Shown: positions 1 to 6,870, counted from the first letter of the stretch. The stretch: DNA of 7,078 bases from JBGOUJ01 sp041477005 (GCA_041477005.1 JBGOUJ010000413.1:1-7078); one strand, 5' to 3'. A program made the numbers and translations. Notes: generated by a model not told the origin, from the letters alone.

Positions 1-1733
1 ATGCGCGCTGAACTTTGTCCTGCCATTTCGAAAGGTACCTGGACGTTGATCTGATCCTGCCGTACAAAAAACAGCGGCCCCGGCGATTCGTTGAACAGCA
101 CCGTAACGTCCCCGCGCGTCGCGGCTACGTGGCCTGTCCCGGGATCGAGCGCCGCACCAAGGCCCGTTAGCGGCCCCAGGTTCGATCCAAAGATCGAAAT
201 GATCTCACCCGGCGCGACCGGCCCACCAGCAAAGCTAGCCGCGTGCACCACACCCGCAGCCAAAAACATAGGCGCGGGCGCGGCCAGCGGGCGCACCACC
301 AGGTTGATCTGGACGCTCTGCGGGCTATTGGCGGCTCCGGCTGCTTCGATCCGCAAGACGCCCTTGTACTCTGCGGGCGCCAGGTTAGCGATGCTTACAC
401 TCACGGTTATTGTTGCCGTAGCGCCCGGCGCGAGAGCGCCCGATGACGGCGCGCCGGTCAACCACGGCTGATTGGCAGTAACGGTAAAGTTCAGCGCGCC
501 ATCTCCACGATTCGAGAGCGGGAACGTCTGGGCCGCCGGAGAACTCCCGCCAGTTGTCGCGACGAAGGTCAAAGTGGTGGAAGGCGCCGACAGCGAGGGC
601 AGGATCGGCCCGAGAACCGCCCTCGTGGCCTTTGCCGAAGGCGCATAAATCGCGCGACATTGGCCAGTGGAACCCGCGACGAGCCAGAGATGATTTATAG
701 AAGTATTCTGCACGTATCCTTCGAGTCGAGAGAGCCTTCTAGAAAACTGTCGCTGACCGTTCAGGTCGAGCCAATAGATGTCCACCGGTTGCGATGTCGC
801 ATTAACGAACTGAATCGACGCTGGCCCAGCGGCCGCCGTGGACCGGAGCGCCGGTTCCTGCTCACACGGACGAGAGTCCGGCTCTACATAGGGCCAGTCA
901 GGCGGCAGTGCGGGATTCGGGGGCAAGGGATCCAAGAAAGCGCTTTTTGCCAGGTCCAAGCATTGCGGATTGCTGTGCGCGTAGTAGTCATCCCGGCCCA
1001 CGTCGAGAACCGAAGGAATCCAGGGGAGCGCGCCGGCGTACATGAGATCGCGGGGATCGTCGGAAACGTGCCCCGCTAACGTGTGATGGGGCGCGCACGA
1101 GGCCACAAAGCCCAGAGTGTGCATAATCTCGTGGATCATAGCGAACTCCAGATAACCGGGCGCTCCGTCGGACGACGCGAATGCGTTGGTATTACAGGGG
1201 GCAGCTCCTGGGGGCTCTCCGTTCAAGTAGAGCGCCGCCACGTTTCCCGGGAGCGTAGGCGGCCACGCTCCGCCTCCACAAGAGAAACTGCTGCTGCCGC
1301 CGTAATAGACGGCGTAGACCTTCTGAGCCTGATTGAAGCCTGCCGCCACCAGTTCCGCCTCCACGCGGTCCCGCACGAAAGCGCCGGCCGCTCGGAATTC
1401 AGCGTCGGTCCGACTAAGTCGGAAGAATGTGATGTCCAGCCTTCCCTGGTAGGTATCCAACCGCAGCCGTGGTCCTCCCGTCTGGCCCACAAGCCACCTC
1501 GCAAAGGCCGCAACCGATGCTTCAAGTTTGCCATTGTTGTCCAGTTGCTGATCAACGCCGTCGCTGGGTAGGACGTACATCACGTGCACCTGATAGCCTG
1601 AAACATCATCCGCACGGTCCACGAAAGCGCGCTCTCTAAGGGTCTGCGCTGGGCCAACACTTCCATCCAGAAGTGCCAGCACCGCGGCCAGTGCAGACCG
1701 GTACATCATTTTTCCGGATCGGCGTTTTGGCAT
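1..1733 (-). CDS. Secreted zinc-metalloprotease-like protein with VHL-beta, BACON and TIGR03437 domains (3' end outside window)
   Basis: A single open frame gives 577 complete codons and leaves the window without a stop. I start it at ATG 1733, because GGGGA lies about 8 nt upstream and this start gives a basic n-region (MPKRRSGK) before a hydrophobic stretch and a GPAQ-like signal-peptidase site. ATGs at 1709 and 1706 would lose those basic residues. Residues about 40-285 resemble a secreted peptidase family. They contain HEIMHTLGFVASCAPH (201-216), GHVSDD (221-226), a Met-turn-like DLMY (229-232) and GRDDYY (246-251). Residues about 305-375 resemble the VHL beta domain (FVN 309-311, WLDLNG 321-326, HLWL 348-351). 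Residues about 385-481 form a BACON-like Ig fold. From about 495 the start of TIGR03437 is seen (SFAGGPVAPGEIISIFGSNL, later QINVQVPFE). The protein is inferred to be extracellular; its substrate is unknown. It follows the DUF1501 gene by 116 nt on the same strand and may be co-transcribed. Protease activity is inferred from the motif only. Confidence 0.92.
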   Translation of the reverse strand, partial: MPKRRSGKMMYRSALAAVLALLDGSVGPAQTLRERAFVDRADDVSGYQVHVMYVLPSDGVDQQLDNNGKLEASVAAFARWLVGQTGGPRLRLDTYQGRLDITFFRLSRTDAEFRAAGAFVRDRVEAELVAAGFNQAQKVYAVYYGGSSSFSCGGGAWPPTLPGNVAALYLNGEPPGAAPCNTNAFASSDGAPGYLEFAMIHEIMHTLGFVASCAPHHTLAGHVSDDPRDLMYAGALPWIPSVLDVGRDDYYAHSNPQCLDLAKSAFLDPLPPNPALPPDWPYVEPDSRPCEQEPALRSTAAAGPASIQFVNATSQPVDIYWLDLNGQRQFSRRLSRLEGYVQNTSINHLWLVAGSTGQCRAIYAPSAKATRAVLGPILPSLSAPSTTLTFVATTGGSSPAAQTFPLSNRGDGALNFTVTANQPWLTGAPSSGALAPGATATITVSVSIANLAPAEYKGVLRIEAAGAANSPQSVQINLVVRPLAAPAPMFLAAGVVHAASFAGGPVAPGEIISIFGSNLGPLTGLGAALDPGTGHVAATRGDVTVLFNESPGPLFFVRQDQINVQVPFEMAGQSSAR

Positions 1734-1834
1734 TCGTCCATTCCCCGGTGTAGCGGACGCCGCCCTGTTCTTCTCGGACGGCGATACGTGGCCTCCGACC
1801 TGACCAGGATTTTCGGTTTAGCCGGGGTTTCCGT

Positions 1835-1848
1835 TTTGGGTTCCCAAA
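1835..1848. repeat. Short inverted repeat just after the DUF1501 stop
   Basis: TTTGGG and CCCAAA are separated by two bases. The repeat begins 1 nt beyond the DUF1501 stop codon in the direction of transcription. No T-tract follows on the minus strand (the next bases are ACGGAAACC), so it does not look like an intrinsic terminator. It could slow RNA decay or simply be chance. Confidence 0.35.
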
Positions 1849-1849
1849 G

Positions 1850-3223
1850 TTAGGCCAGAATATCGTGCACCACGTTGCCGTGGACATCCGTGAGCCGAAA
1901 ATCCCGGCTGCTGTAACGGTAGGTCAACCGGGTGTGATCCATGCCCAGCAGATGGAGAACGGTGGCGTGCAGGTCGTGGACGTGAACCGGTTTCTCAACT
2001 GCTTTGAAGCCAAATTCGTCGGTGGCGCCATAAGCGATGCCTCCCTTGACGCCTCCGCCGGCCAGCAGCACTGTGAATCCGTGGACGTTGTGATCGCGGC
2101 CGTGCCCGATTTTCTCGAGCCCGCTGTTCTGGATCATGGGGGTTCGCCCGAATTCGGTGCCGACTATGATGAGGGTCTCTTGCAGCAACCCGCGCGACTT
2201 CAAGTCTTCGATCAGCGCGGCCATCGGGGCATCCGCCTGGCGGGCTAGCTTGGCGTGGTCGTGGATGTCGTCGTGATGATCCCAGGGCTGGCCGTTTCCG
2301 AAATAGATCTGGACCATGCGCACACCGCGCTCGACCAGTCGCCGGGCCATCAGGCAGCCACGGCCGAAATCGCTGTCGCCGTAGCGAGTCCGCGTGGCTT
2401 CGCTTTCTTTCGCCACATCGAACACGTCCGGCGCTTCCGCCTGCATGCGGTAGGCGACCTCCATGGATTGGATCATGGATTCCAATTCCGGCTGAGGCCC
2501 TACGTCTCCGAGGTGCATGCGATTCAACTTGCCGAGCAGAGTGAGCTGGGCTTTCTGCTCTGCCGGGCCGGCCTGCCGGTTATGAATGTAGGGAAGCAAC
2601 TTGTCCGGCTCTTTTTCGCCGTTGGGGATATAGGCGCCTTGGTAAATGGAAGGCAAAAAGGCCGATGACCACAAGTCGGGTCCGATCACCGGGAACCCGG
2701 GACAGAGGACGACGAAACCGGGCAGATTCTGATTCTCGGTGCCCAATCCGTACGTCAGCCAGGATCCCATTGACGGGCGGCCCGAGAGATTGTTCCCGCA
2801 ATTCATCATGTAGAGCGACGGCTCGTGATTGCCGGTGTCCGAGTACATCGACCGGATCACGCAAATATCGTCGATGTGCTCTCCTACGCGGGAGAAGATC
2901 TCGCTCACTTCAATGCCGCTCTGGCCGCATTTCTTAAACTGGAAGGGCGAGCGCATCAGGTTGCCGGAAGCGCGGTCTGTTTTAATCTTTGGTCCCGGCA
3001 TCGGCTGGCCATCTCGCTCGGTTAGCAGGGGCTTGGGGTCGAAGGTATCGACCTGCGAAAGGCCGCCATTCAGGAACAGAAAAATCACGTGCTTCGCCTT
3101 CGCGGGGAAATGGGGGGCCTTCGGCGCCAGGGGTCCTCGCGCCGCCTCCGCGCGAAGGAGATCCGCGAGGGCGACTGTTCCGAATCCGGTTCCGATCATC
3201 CGCAGTGCATCACGTCGATTCAT
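1850..3223 (-). CDS. DUF1501 family protein, Tat-exported, alkaline-phosphatase/sulfatase-like fold
   Basis: This 457-residue protein is full length for the DUF1501 (PF07394) family. The ATG at 3223 is chosen because GGGAGG (3231-3236) sits 7 nt upstream and the product then begins with a Tat-type signal (NRRDALRMIG, residues 2-11, then a hydrophobic segment). The frame stays open to 3469, but that extension only reads through a repeat. Family hallmarks are HVIFLFLNGGLSQVDTFDPK (45-64), SDFGRG (284-289), GQPWDHHDDIHDH (311-323), GTEFGRTP (355-362), GRDHN (375-379) and a C-terminal HDLHATVLHLLGMDH (416-430) followed by YRYSSRDFRLTDVHG. The His/Asp-rich segments resemble metal-site regions of the alkaline phosphatase superfamily, but no reaction is established for DUF1501. 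The upstream neighbour is a PSCyt1-DUF1549-DUF1553 protein, the usual partner. Folded export by Tat would fit cofactor loading in the cytoplasm; that is inference. Confidence 0.96.
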   Translation of the reverse strand: MNRRDALRMIGTGFGTVALADLLRAEAARGPLAPKAPHFPAKAKHVIFLFLNGGLSQVDTFDPKPLLTERDGQPMPGPKIKTDRASGNLMRSPFQFKKCGQSGIEVSEIFSRVGEHIDDICVIRSMYSDTGNHEPSLYMMNCGNNLSGRPSMGSWLTYGLGTENQNLPGFVVLCPGFPVIGPDLWSSAFLPSIYQGAYIPNGEKEPDKLLPYIHNRQAGPAEQKAQLTLLGKLNRMHLGDVGPQPELESMIQSMEVAYRMQAEAPDVFDVAKESEATRTRYGDSDFGRGCLMARRLVERGVRMVQIYFGNGQPWDHHDDIHDHAKLARQADAPMAALIEDLKSRGLLQETLIIVGTEFGRTPMIQNSGLEKIGHGRDHNVHGFTVLLAGGGVKGGIAYGATDEFGFKAVEKPVHVHDLHATVLHLLGMDHTRLTYRYSSRDFRLTDVHGNVVHDILA

Positions 3224-3230
3224 ACGACCG

Positions 3231-3236
3231 CCTCCC
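3231..3236 (-). promoter_or_regulatory. Shine-Dalgarno site that fixes the DUF1501 start
   Basis: The minus strand reads GGGAGG, 7 nt before ATG 3223. It decides the start of the DUF1501 gene against upstream in-frame codons that would add up to 82 residues from repeat DNA. Confidence 0.85.
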
Positions 3237-3280
3237 GGAGAGTCAACGTTCCGTGTAGCTTCCTTTCGCTGCAGCTCCCT

Positions 3281-3390
3281 TTCACCGCAGAGGCGCAGCG
3301 CCGCATGCCCTGGTTTCGCAGGGCGCCGGCCACGCGCAGAGGAAGCCCGGGTGGTATTTCTCTCGGCGTCCTCTGCGCCCCTGCGCTGAA
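3281..3390. repeat. 110-bp palindromic intergenic repeat (REP-like, GCAGAGGCGCAG family)
   Basis: The ends are inverted copies: TTCACCGCAGAGGCGCAG at 3281-3298 matches the reverse complement of 3373-3390 at 16 of 18 positions. Inside, GCGCAGAGG (3334-3342) pairs perfectly with CCTCTGCGC (3370-3378), giving an alternative stem, and GCCCTG/CAGGGC (3307-3312/3319-3324) makes a small hairpin with a 6-nt loop. Elements built on 'GCAGAGGCGCAGAGG' are, from general knowledge, common between genes of many GC-rich environmental bacteria and often appear in databases as spurious 'QRRGAEDAE' peptides. It sits between two genes that normally act as a pair, so its transcript would fold between the two coding parts. 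Copy number in this genome cannot be judged from one window. Confidence 0.75.
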
Positions 3391-3411
3391 CGGAACTGGA
3401 CTCATTTGCAC

Positions 3412-6132
3412 CTAGTTTACCGAGCTGAACTCGTTCGAGGTCAGCAGCACCTGGGCGTACTGCGGCCAAGCATTGCTCCGTTCCCGCAGGAACTCAAGTC
3501 CCAACTGAACCTCAGCCGGCTTCGGCGGCCGGCCGTAAAGCAATAAATAGGCCTTCTCAATCCTAGCCGTGTCGTCATTCGTGCCGCGGTTCAGCCTGTC
3601 GGCCAGCGCCTTCGCCTGCAGGGCGACGAAGTCACTGTTCAAGAAGAAGAGGCGCTGCGTCGGGCTGTTTGTGAGGAGTCTCTGCTCTTTCGTGTTGTTC
3701 GGATCAGGAAAATCAAAAAGCGCCAGCATGCCGTTGGTTCTCGACCGGCTGATAAATGAGTAGACCGCACGCCGTTTGTTCTTATCGTCTAAAGGAAGGG
3801 CCGGGCCGCCGACAGCGAGGTCGAGGTCCCCGGCTACCGCCAGCAGAGCGTCCCGCAGCGCCTCCGCATCCAGGCGGGGCAACAGGTTCGCTCGCCAGAG
3901 CAGCCGGTTCTCAGGATCCTTCTGGAAGTTCTCGGCGGAATACTGCGTGCTCATCTGGTAGGCGGCCGAGAGCAGAATCTCCCGGTGCAGCGCTTTGATG
4001 GACCAGCCATTCTGGACAAAGCGGGTGGCCAGCCAATCGAGCAGCTCGGGGTGGCTCGGCCGGTCCCCGAGCTCCCCGAAGTTGCCCGGCGTTCTCACGA
4101 TGCCCTGACCAAAGTGCAAGGCCCAGACACGGTTTACGATCGCCCGGGCGACCAGCGGGTTCGTCGGATTCGCGATGGCCTCGGCCAGCTCCAAACGGCC
4201 GCTGCCCTTTGTGAACGGCGTTGGCGGACCCTCCGACAGGATCGCCAGAAATCGTCGCGGCGCCTCCTCGCCCAGGTTCTTGGCCTCACCGCGGATCGCG
4301 ACTCGCAGATTTTTCGGGGTCTTCGAATCCCGGACCGCCAGCAGGTAAGGGTATTGGGGCGGCAGAGATTTCTTCAGGGCGTCCATCTCGCCTTGCTTCT
4401 GTTCCAGGTATTCCCTCCAAACCGCCTGCAAGAAACGCCCGATCCCTTTCTCGCCGTAATAATAAACGCCTCCGGTAAAGTCGGCAGCCCGTTTCTTGTA
4501 CGACTCCGAGCAGAGATCCCGCCACAGATAATACTTCTCCACATCCAGGAATTCGAGATTGGCATACTGCCGGGTCGACTCATTCTTCACGCCCTTAGCG
4601 CCGCCCAACAGGACGTAGTTCCGATCGTCGATTCCCTTCTTTTCGGCGATAACGGACAGCACGACGGCCTGAAACTGATCCGCAAATGTTATTACGTCTT
4701 CCAGGGGCGCCTCGCGAGCGAGCAGCCCGTACCAGGGTTTGAGATAGGGATGGTCTTTTTCCGGATCTTTGAGGTATTGCACCCAGCGCTCGAGCGTTTC
4801 GTTGTCCAGCGCCCGCTCTCCGGCCGCGTTCCGCAAGTCGAGTTTGGCGGGACCAAGCATCTTCCAGGCGGCCACCAGGTAAAGTGAAGTCCTCGTGGCG
4901 AGGATTTCGCTCAACTGGCTGCTCTGCTTCTGAACAAACTCGTCGATAACATCCTTCAGGCTGGAGATTTTCTTCTGATGCTCCTTGTACGCCGCCACCA
5001 CGCTTTCGGGGGCCAAGGGATACTGATCCCGCTCACTGCTGCGAAAGACGCCCAGTAGAGAATAGTAATCCTTCGTCGGAATCGGGTCGTACTTGTGGTC
5101 GTGGCACTGCGCACATCCGACCGTTAGGCCCAGGAAGGTCCGCGCGGTTACGTCGACCTCATCGTCAGCATCGCGGGCGAGTGCCTGGAAACCGAGGCCC
5201 CCGACCAATTTCTCGCGGTTTTCGGACGGCAAAAGGTCGCCTGCGATCTGCGACTTGACGAAGAGGTCGTAAGGCATGTCCTCGTTAAATGCCTGGATTA
5301 CCCAATCGCGATAACGAAAAGCGTTCGGCAGCGGATCATCCTCGAAAGCGCCCAACCTTGCGTCGGCGTAACGAGCGAGGTCGAGCCAGTGCCTGCCCCA
5401 GCGCTCCCCGTAATGCGGCGAGGCAAGGAGGCGATCGACCACCGTCGCAAAGGCGCCTGGCGAGGAGTCCGACAGAAAGGCGTCCACTTCCTCCGGCGTC
5501 GGCGGGAGGCCGATGAGATTGAAGGTAACCCTTCGAATCAGATCCCGCTTTTCGGCTGGCTTTGCGGGCTTCAGCCCACGTTCTTCGAGCTTGGAGAGGA
5601 TGAAGGAATCAATGGGCGCTTTTGGCCAAGCTCGGTCGTGCATGGTGGGCGCGCTGGGAATGCTTGGCTTCCGCACCGGCTGAAACGCCCAGAAGGCCCT
5701 CTGCTCCGGCTTTATGACATAGTCCGTGCTCGTCGTCGGAGCAGTAGTGCCGGCAGTTTCAGGCCAGGTGCCGCCCGCCTTCACCCAGGCCGTCAAATCG
5801 GCGATTTCCTGGTCCGGCAGCTTGCCCTGAGGCGGCATTTTGAAACGTTCGTGCGTCCTCCGGACAGCTTGAATGATGAGGCTTTCCTCCGGCTTACCCG
5901 GAACCATGGCTGGACCAGAATTCCCGCCCTTCAAAACGTGCTCGCGAGAATCAAGTTGCAGGTTGCCCATTTTGGAGCTGGTGTGGCAGACGAAACAGTT
6001 CTTGGCCAGCAGCGGACGGATGCGCTGCTCGAAAAACTCGTGGTCATCCAATTTGGAGTCCGCCGCTTGTAGGAAACCTAAGGAGAGGCAAATGCAGAGT
6101 AGGACATCCGGCCTCGAAACTCGCAAAGTCAA
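3412..6132 (-). CDS. PSCyt1-DUF1549-DUF1553 protein (cytochrome-c-like, secreted)
   Basis: There is no ATG near the N-terminus. TTG 6132 is preferred because GAGGAG (6142-6147) lies 9 nt upstream; TTG 6141 in the same frame has no spacer, and TTG 6126 is too far away. The product is 906 residues, with an uncleaved-looking basic start (TLRVSR) and a hydrophobic signal segment ending near LQAADS. PSCyt1 (about 30-125) has a class-I haem-binding CFVCH (46-50) and a likely axial Met in FKMPPQG (Met99). DUF1549 (about 172-380) includes RRVTFNLIGLPPTPEEVDAF, GERWGRHWLDLARYADA and a second CxxCH, CAQCHDHKYDPI (340-351). A helical, partly coiled-coil middle region follows (about 383-635). DUF1553 (about 640-890) has NPLVARAIVNRVWALHFGQG (NRVW 667-670) and PSHPELLDWLA. 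Such proteins are paired with DUF1501 genes in Planctomycetota and Acidobacteriota. A periplasmic redox or polysaccharide role is often proposed but unproven. Confidence 0.96.
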   Translation of the reverse strand: MTLRVSRPDVLLCICLSLGFLQAADSKLDDHEFFEQRIRPLLAKNCFVCHTSSKMGNLQLDSREHVLKGGNSGPAMVPGKPEESLIIQAVRRTHERFKMPPQGKLPDQEIADLTAWVKAGGTWPETAGTTAPTTSTDYVIKPEQRAFWAFQPVRKPSIPSAPTMHDRAWPKAPIDSFILSKLEERGLKPAKPAEKRDLIRRVTFNLIGLPPTPEEVDAFLSDSSPGAFATVVDRLLASPHYGERWGRHWLDLARYADARLGAFEDDPLPNAFRYRDWVIQAFNEDMPYDLFVKSQIAGDLLPSENREKLVGGLGFQALARDADDEVDVTARTFLGLTVGCAQCHDHKYDPIPTKDYYSLLGVFRSSERDQYPLAPESVVAAYKEHQKKISSLKDVIDEFVQKQSSQLSEILATRTSLYLVAAWKMLGPAKLDLRNAAGERALDNETLERWVQYLKDPEKDHPYLKPWYGLLAREAPLEDVITFADQFQAVVLSVIAEKKGIDDRNYVLLGGAKGVKNESTRQYANLEFLDVEKYYLWRDLCSESYKKRAADFTGGVYYYGEKGIGRFLQAVWREYLEQKQGEMDALKKSLPPQYPYLLAVRDSKTPKNLRVAIRGEAKNLGEEAPRRFLAILSEGPPTPFTKGSGRLELAEAIANPTNPLVARAIVNRVWALHFGQGIVRTPGNFGELGDRPSHPELLDWLATRFVQNGWSIKALHREILLSAAYQMSTQYSAENFQKDPENRLLWRANLLPRLDAEALRDALLAVAGDLDLAVGGPALPLDDKNKRRAVYSFISRSRTNGMLALFDFPDPNNTKEQRLLTNSPTQRLFFLNSDFVALQAKALADRLNRGTNDDTARIEKAYLLLYGRPPKPAEVQLGLEFLRERSNAWPQYAQVLLTSNEFSSVN

Positions 6133-6141
6133 CGGTTTCAA

Positions 6142-6147
6142 CTCCTC
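6142..6147 (-). promoter_or_regulatory. Shine-Dalgarno site deciding a TTG start
   Basis: The minus strand reads GAGGAG. It abuts TTG 6141 with no spacer and lies 9 nt from TTG 6132, so 6132 is the better start for the PSCyt1 gene. The two choices differ by three residues, and both keep the signal peptide. Confidence 0.65.
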
Positions 6148-6156
6148 TTCGGCCCC

Positions 6157-6186
6157 AATCTATCAGACTTCACCGGGCGCGGTCAA
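6157..6186 (-). promoter_or_regulatory. Candidate sigma70-type promoter for the minus-strand operon
   Basis: TTGACC (6181-6186, 5 of 6 to the -35 consensus) and TAGATT (6157-6162, 4 of 6 to the -10 consensus) are separated by 18 nt. Initiation would fall near 6150, leaving a leader of about 18 nt with the GAGGAG ribosome site close to its 5' end. The fit between promoter, leader and TTG 6132 supports all three. Promoter consensus in this phylum is poorly known, so the call is tentative. Confidence 0.5.
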
Positions 6187-6377
6187 TGAATCGCCCCGGC
6201 CAGATGCGCTCCCGGGCAGCCCATTAGGTAGCGGCTTGTCGGACTTGGATGCGCCCACGCAACGAATCTGTCAGCCGCGGCGTAAGTCGCTAGGAGGCAA
6301 GGAGTTGTGACCACGGCTTGCCCGGCGGCGGTTCCGGCTGACCGGGAGGGTGCTTACGCTGGTCCAGCGAAACAGAA
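6187..6377. other. Intergenic stretch without a recognisable gene
   Basis: About 190 bases lie between the minus-strand promoter and the attC-type core that precedes the PIN remnant. A GTG at 6307 with a purine-rich AAGGAG just upstream opens a plus-strand frame, but the peptide (TTACPAAVPADREGAYAG...) shows no family features. It also runs out of frame through the PIN remnant. I see no RNA gene, no clear terminator and no N-terminal part of a PIN domain here. Confidence 0.5.
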
Positions 6378-6382
6378 GTTAG

Positions 6383-6677
6383 GCCCCCGAGGGTCCCGAC
6401 CTTGTCCAGGCTGCACACCAGCAGATCGCCCGCGAGTGGTGGGAACGTCGAGATCGATTCGACCTCCTTGTTTCACAGGCCGCAATTCGAGGCAAAGGCT
6501 CAGGTCGACGCAGTCCCCATCGCGGTTGCGGTCGTCAACGGAATGGACTACCTATTAACACGGAATTGCACCCACATTGCCAACGCTGCGATCCGTGGCA
6601 AGATCGAGCACACGTGCCGAGACCTGGGGGTTCAGCCTCCGATCATCTGCACGCCCGAAGAACTCATGGAGGAATAG
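6383..6677 (+). pseudogene. Decayed PIN-domain (VapC-like) toxin gene
   Basis: Two frames carry parts of one PIN-family protein. From 6383 one frame reads PEGPDLVQAAHQQIAREWW then ERRDRFDLLVSQA, which resembles the region after the first strand of this subfamily. Near 6480-6490 the homology moves to another frame, AKAQVDAVPIAVAVVNGMDY, then LLTRNCTHIANAAIRGKIEH and PPIICTPEELMEE, ending at TAG 6675-6677. The usual N-terminus with its first catalytic Asp is absent, since a stop (6380-6382) closes the first frame. About 40 residues of the middle appear deleted. From memory of the subfamily, DALHIAVA has become DAVPIAVA and LLTWN has become LLTRN, which fits relaxed selection. The intact gene would be a metal-dependent RNase toxin; this copy should be inactive. 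An ATG at 6402 opens only the second frame and is probably not a real start. Confidence 0.72.
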
Positions 6678-6679
6678 GC

Positions 6680-6865
6680 ATGTCTCGCGACCCGATTGTG
6701 GAGGAGGTTCGCGCGATCCGAGAAGCGTTCGCGAAAGAACACGGATACAACGTCAAGGCTATCGTCCGTGCCCTTCAGAAAGAGGAGGCCGAGAGCGGCC
6801 GGCACGTTGTTTCTCTGCAACCGAAGAGGCTACCGAAAAAACAGCCAGAGCGGAGGGCCGGGTAG
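6680..6865 (+). CDS. Small protein downstream of the PIN remnant, possible antitoxin or partner
   Basis: A 61-residue frame starts at ATG 6680, 2 nt after the PIN stop. A strong ribosome site, GGAGGA (6668-6673), lies inside the end of the PIN frame with a 6-nt spacer, the arrangement of translationally linked genes. The sequence begins MSRDPIVEEVRAIREAFAKE, then HGYNVKAIVRALQKEEAESG, and ends in a basic, proline-containing tail (PKRLPKKQPERRAG). The first 40 residues should form two amphipathic helices. Small proteins of this kind, beginning 'M-x-DPIV-EEVR', are in my recollection often encoded directly after PIN genes of this subfamily. I infer a partner or antitoxin role from position, not from a known DNA-binding fold. 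The reading frame itself is intact, in contrast to its neighbour. Confidence 0.7.
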   Translation: MSRDPIVEEVRAIREAFAKEHGYNVKAIVRALQKEEAESGRHVVSLQPKRLPKKQPERRAG

Positions 6866-6870
6866 CCGGG

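Noticed and set aside
660..1571. Two plus-strand open frames
   Set aside because: Antisense to the metalloprotease-VHL gene, whose motifs are unmistakable on the minus strand.
1835..1848. Inverted repeat as a transcription terminator
   Set aside because: The stem is short with a 2-nt loop and no T-tract follows in the direction of transcription.
1865..2668. Plus-strand open frames opposite the DUF1501 gene
   Set aside because: They are shadows of a conserved full-length minus-strand gene.
3985..4887. Plus-strand open frame of 300 codons
   Set aside because: It lies opposite the well-supported PSCyt1-DUF1549-DUF1553 gene, has no recognisable domain and no good ribosome site, and reflects high GC on the opposite strand.
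5389..6072. Plus-strand open frame of 227 codons
   Set aside because: Antisense to the DUF1549 and PSCyt1 coding region; no family features.
6307..6558. GTG-initiated plus-strand frame with AAGGAG just upstream
   Set aside because: The peptide has no family features and overlaps the PIN remnant in the wrong frame; it may be a relic start but cannot be supported as a gene.
6402..6677. Intact 91-residue PIN protein starting at ATG 6402
   Set aside because: The first 30 or so residues do not resemble a PIN domain, while the correct N-terminal part is in another frame, so this is the tail of a broken gene.
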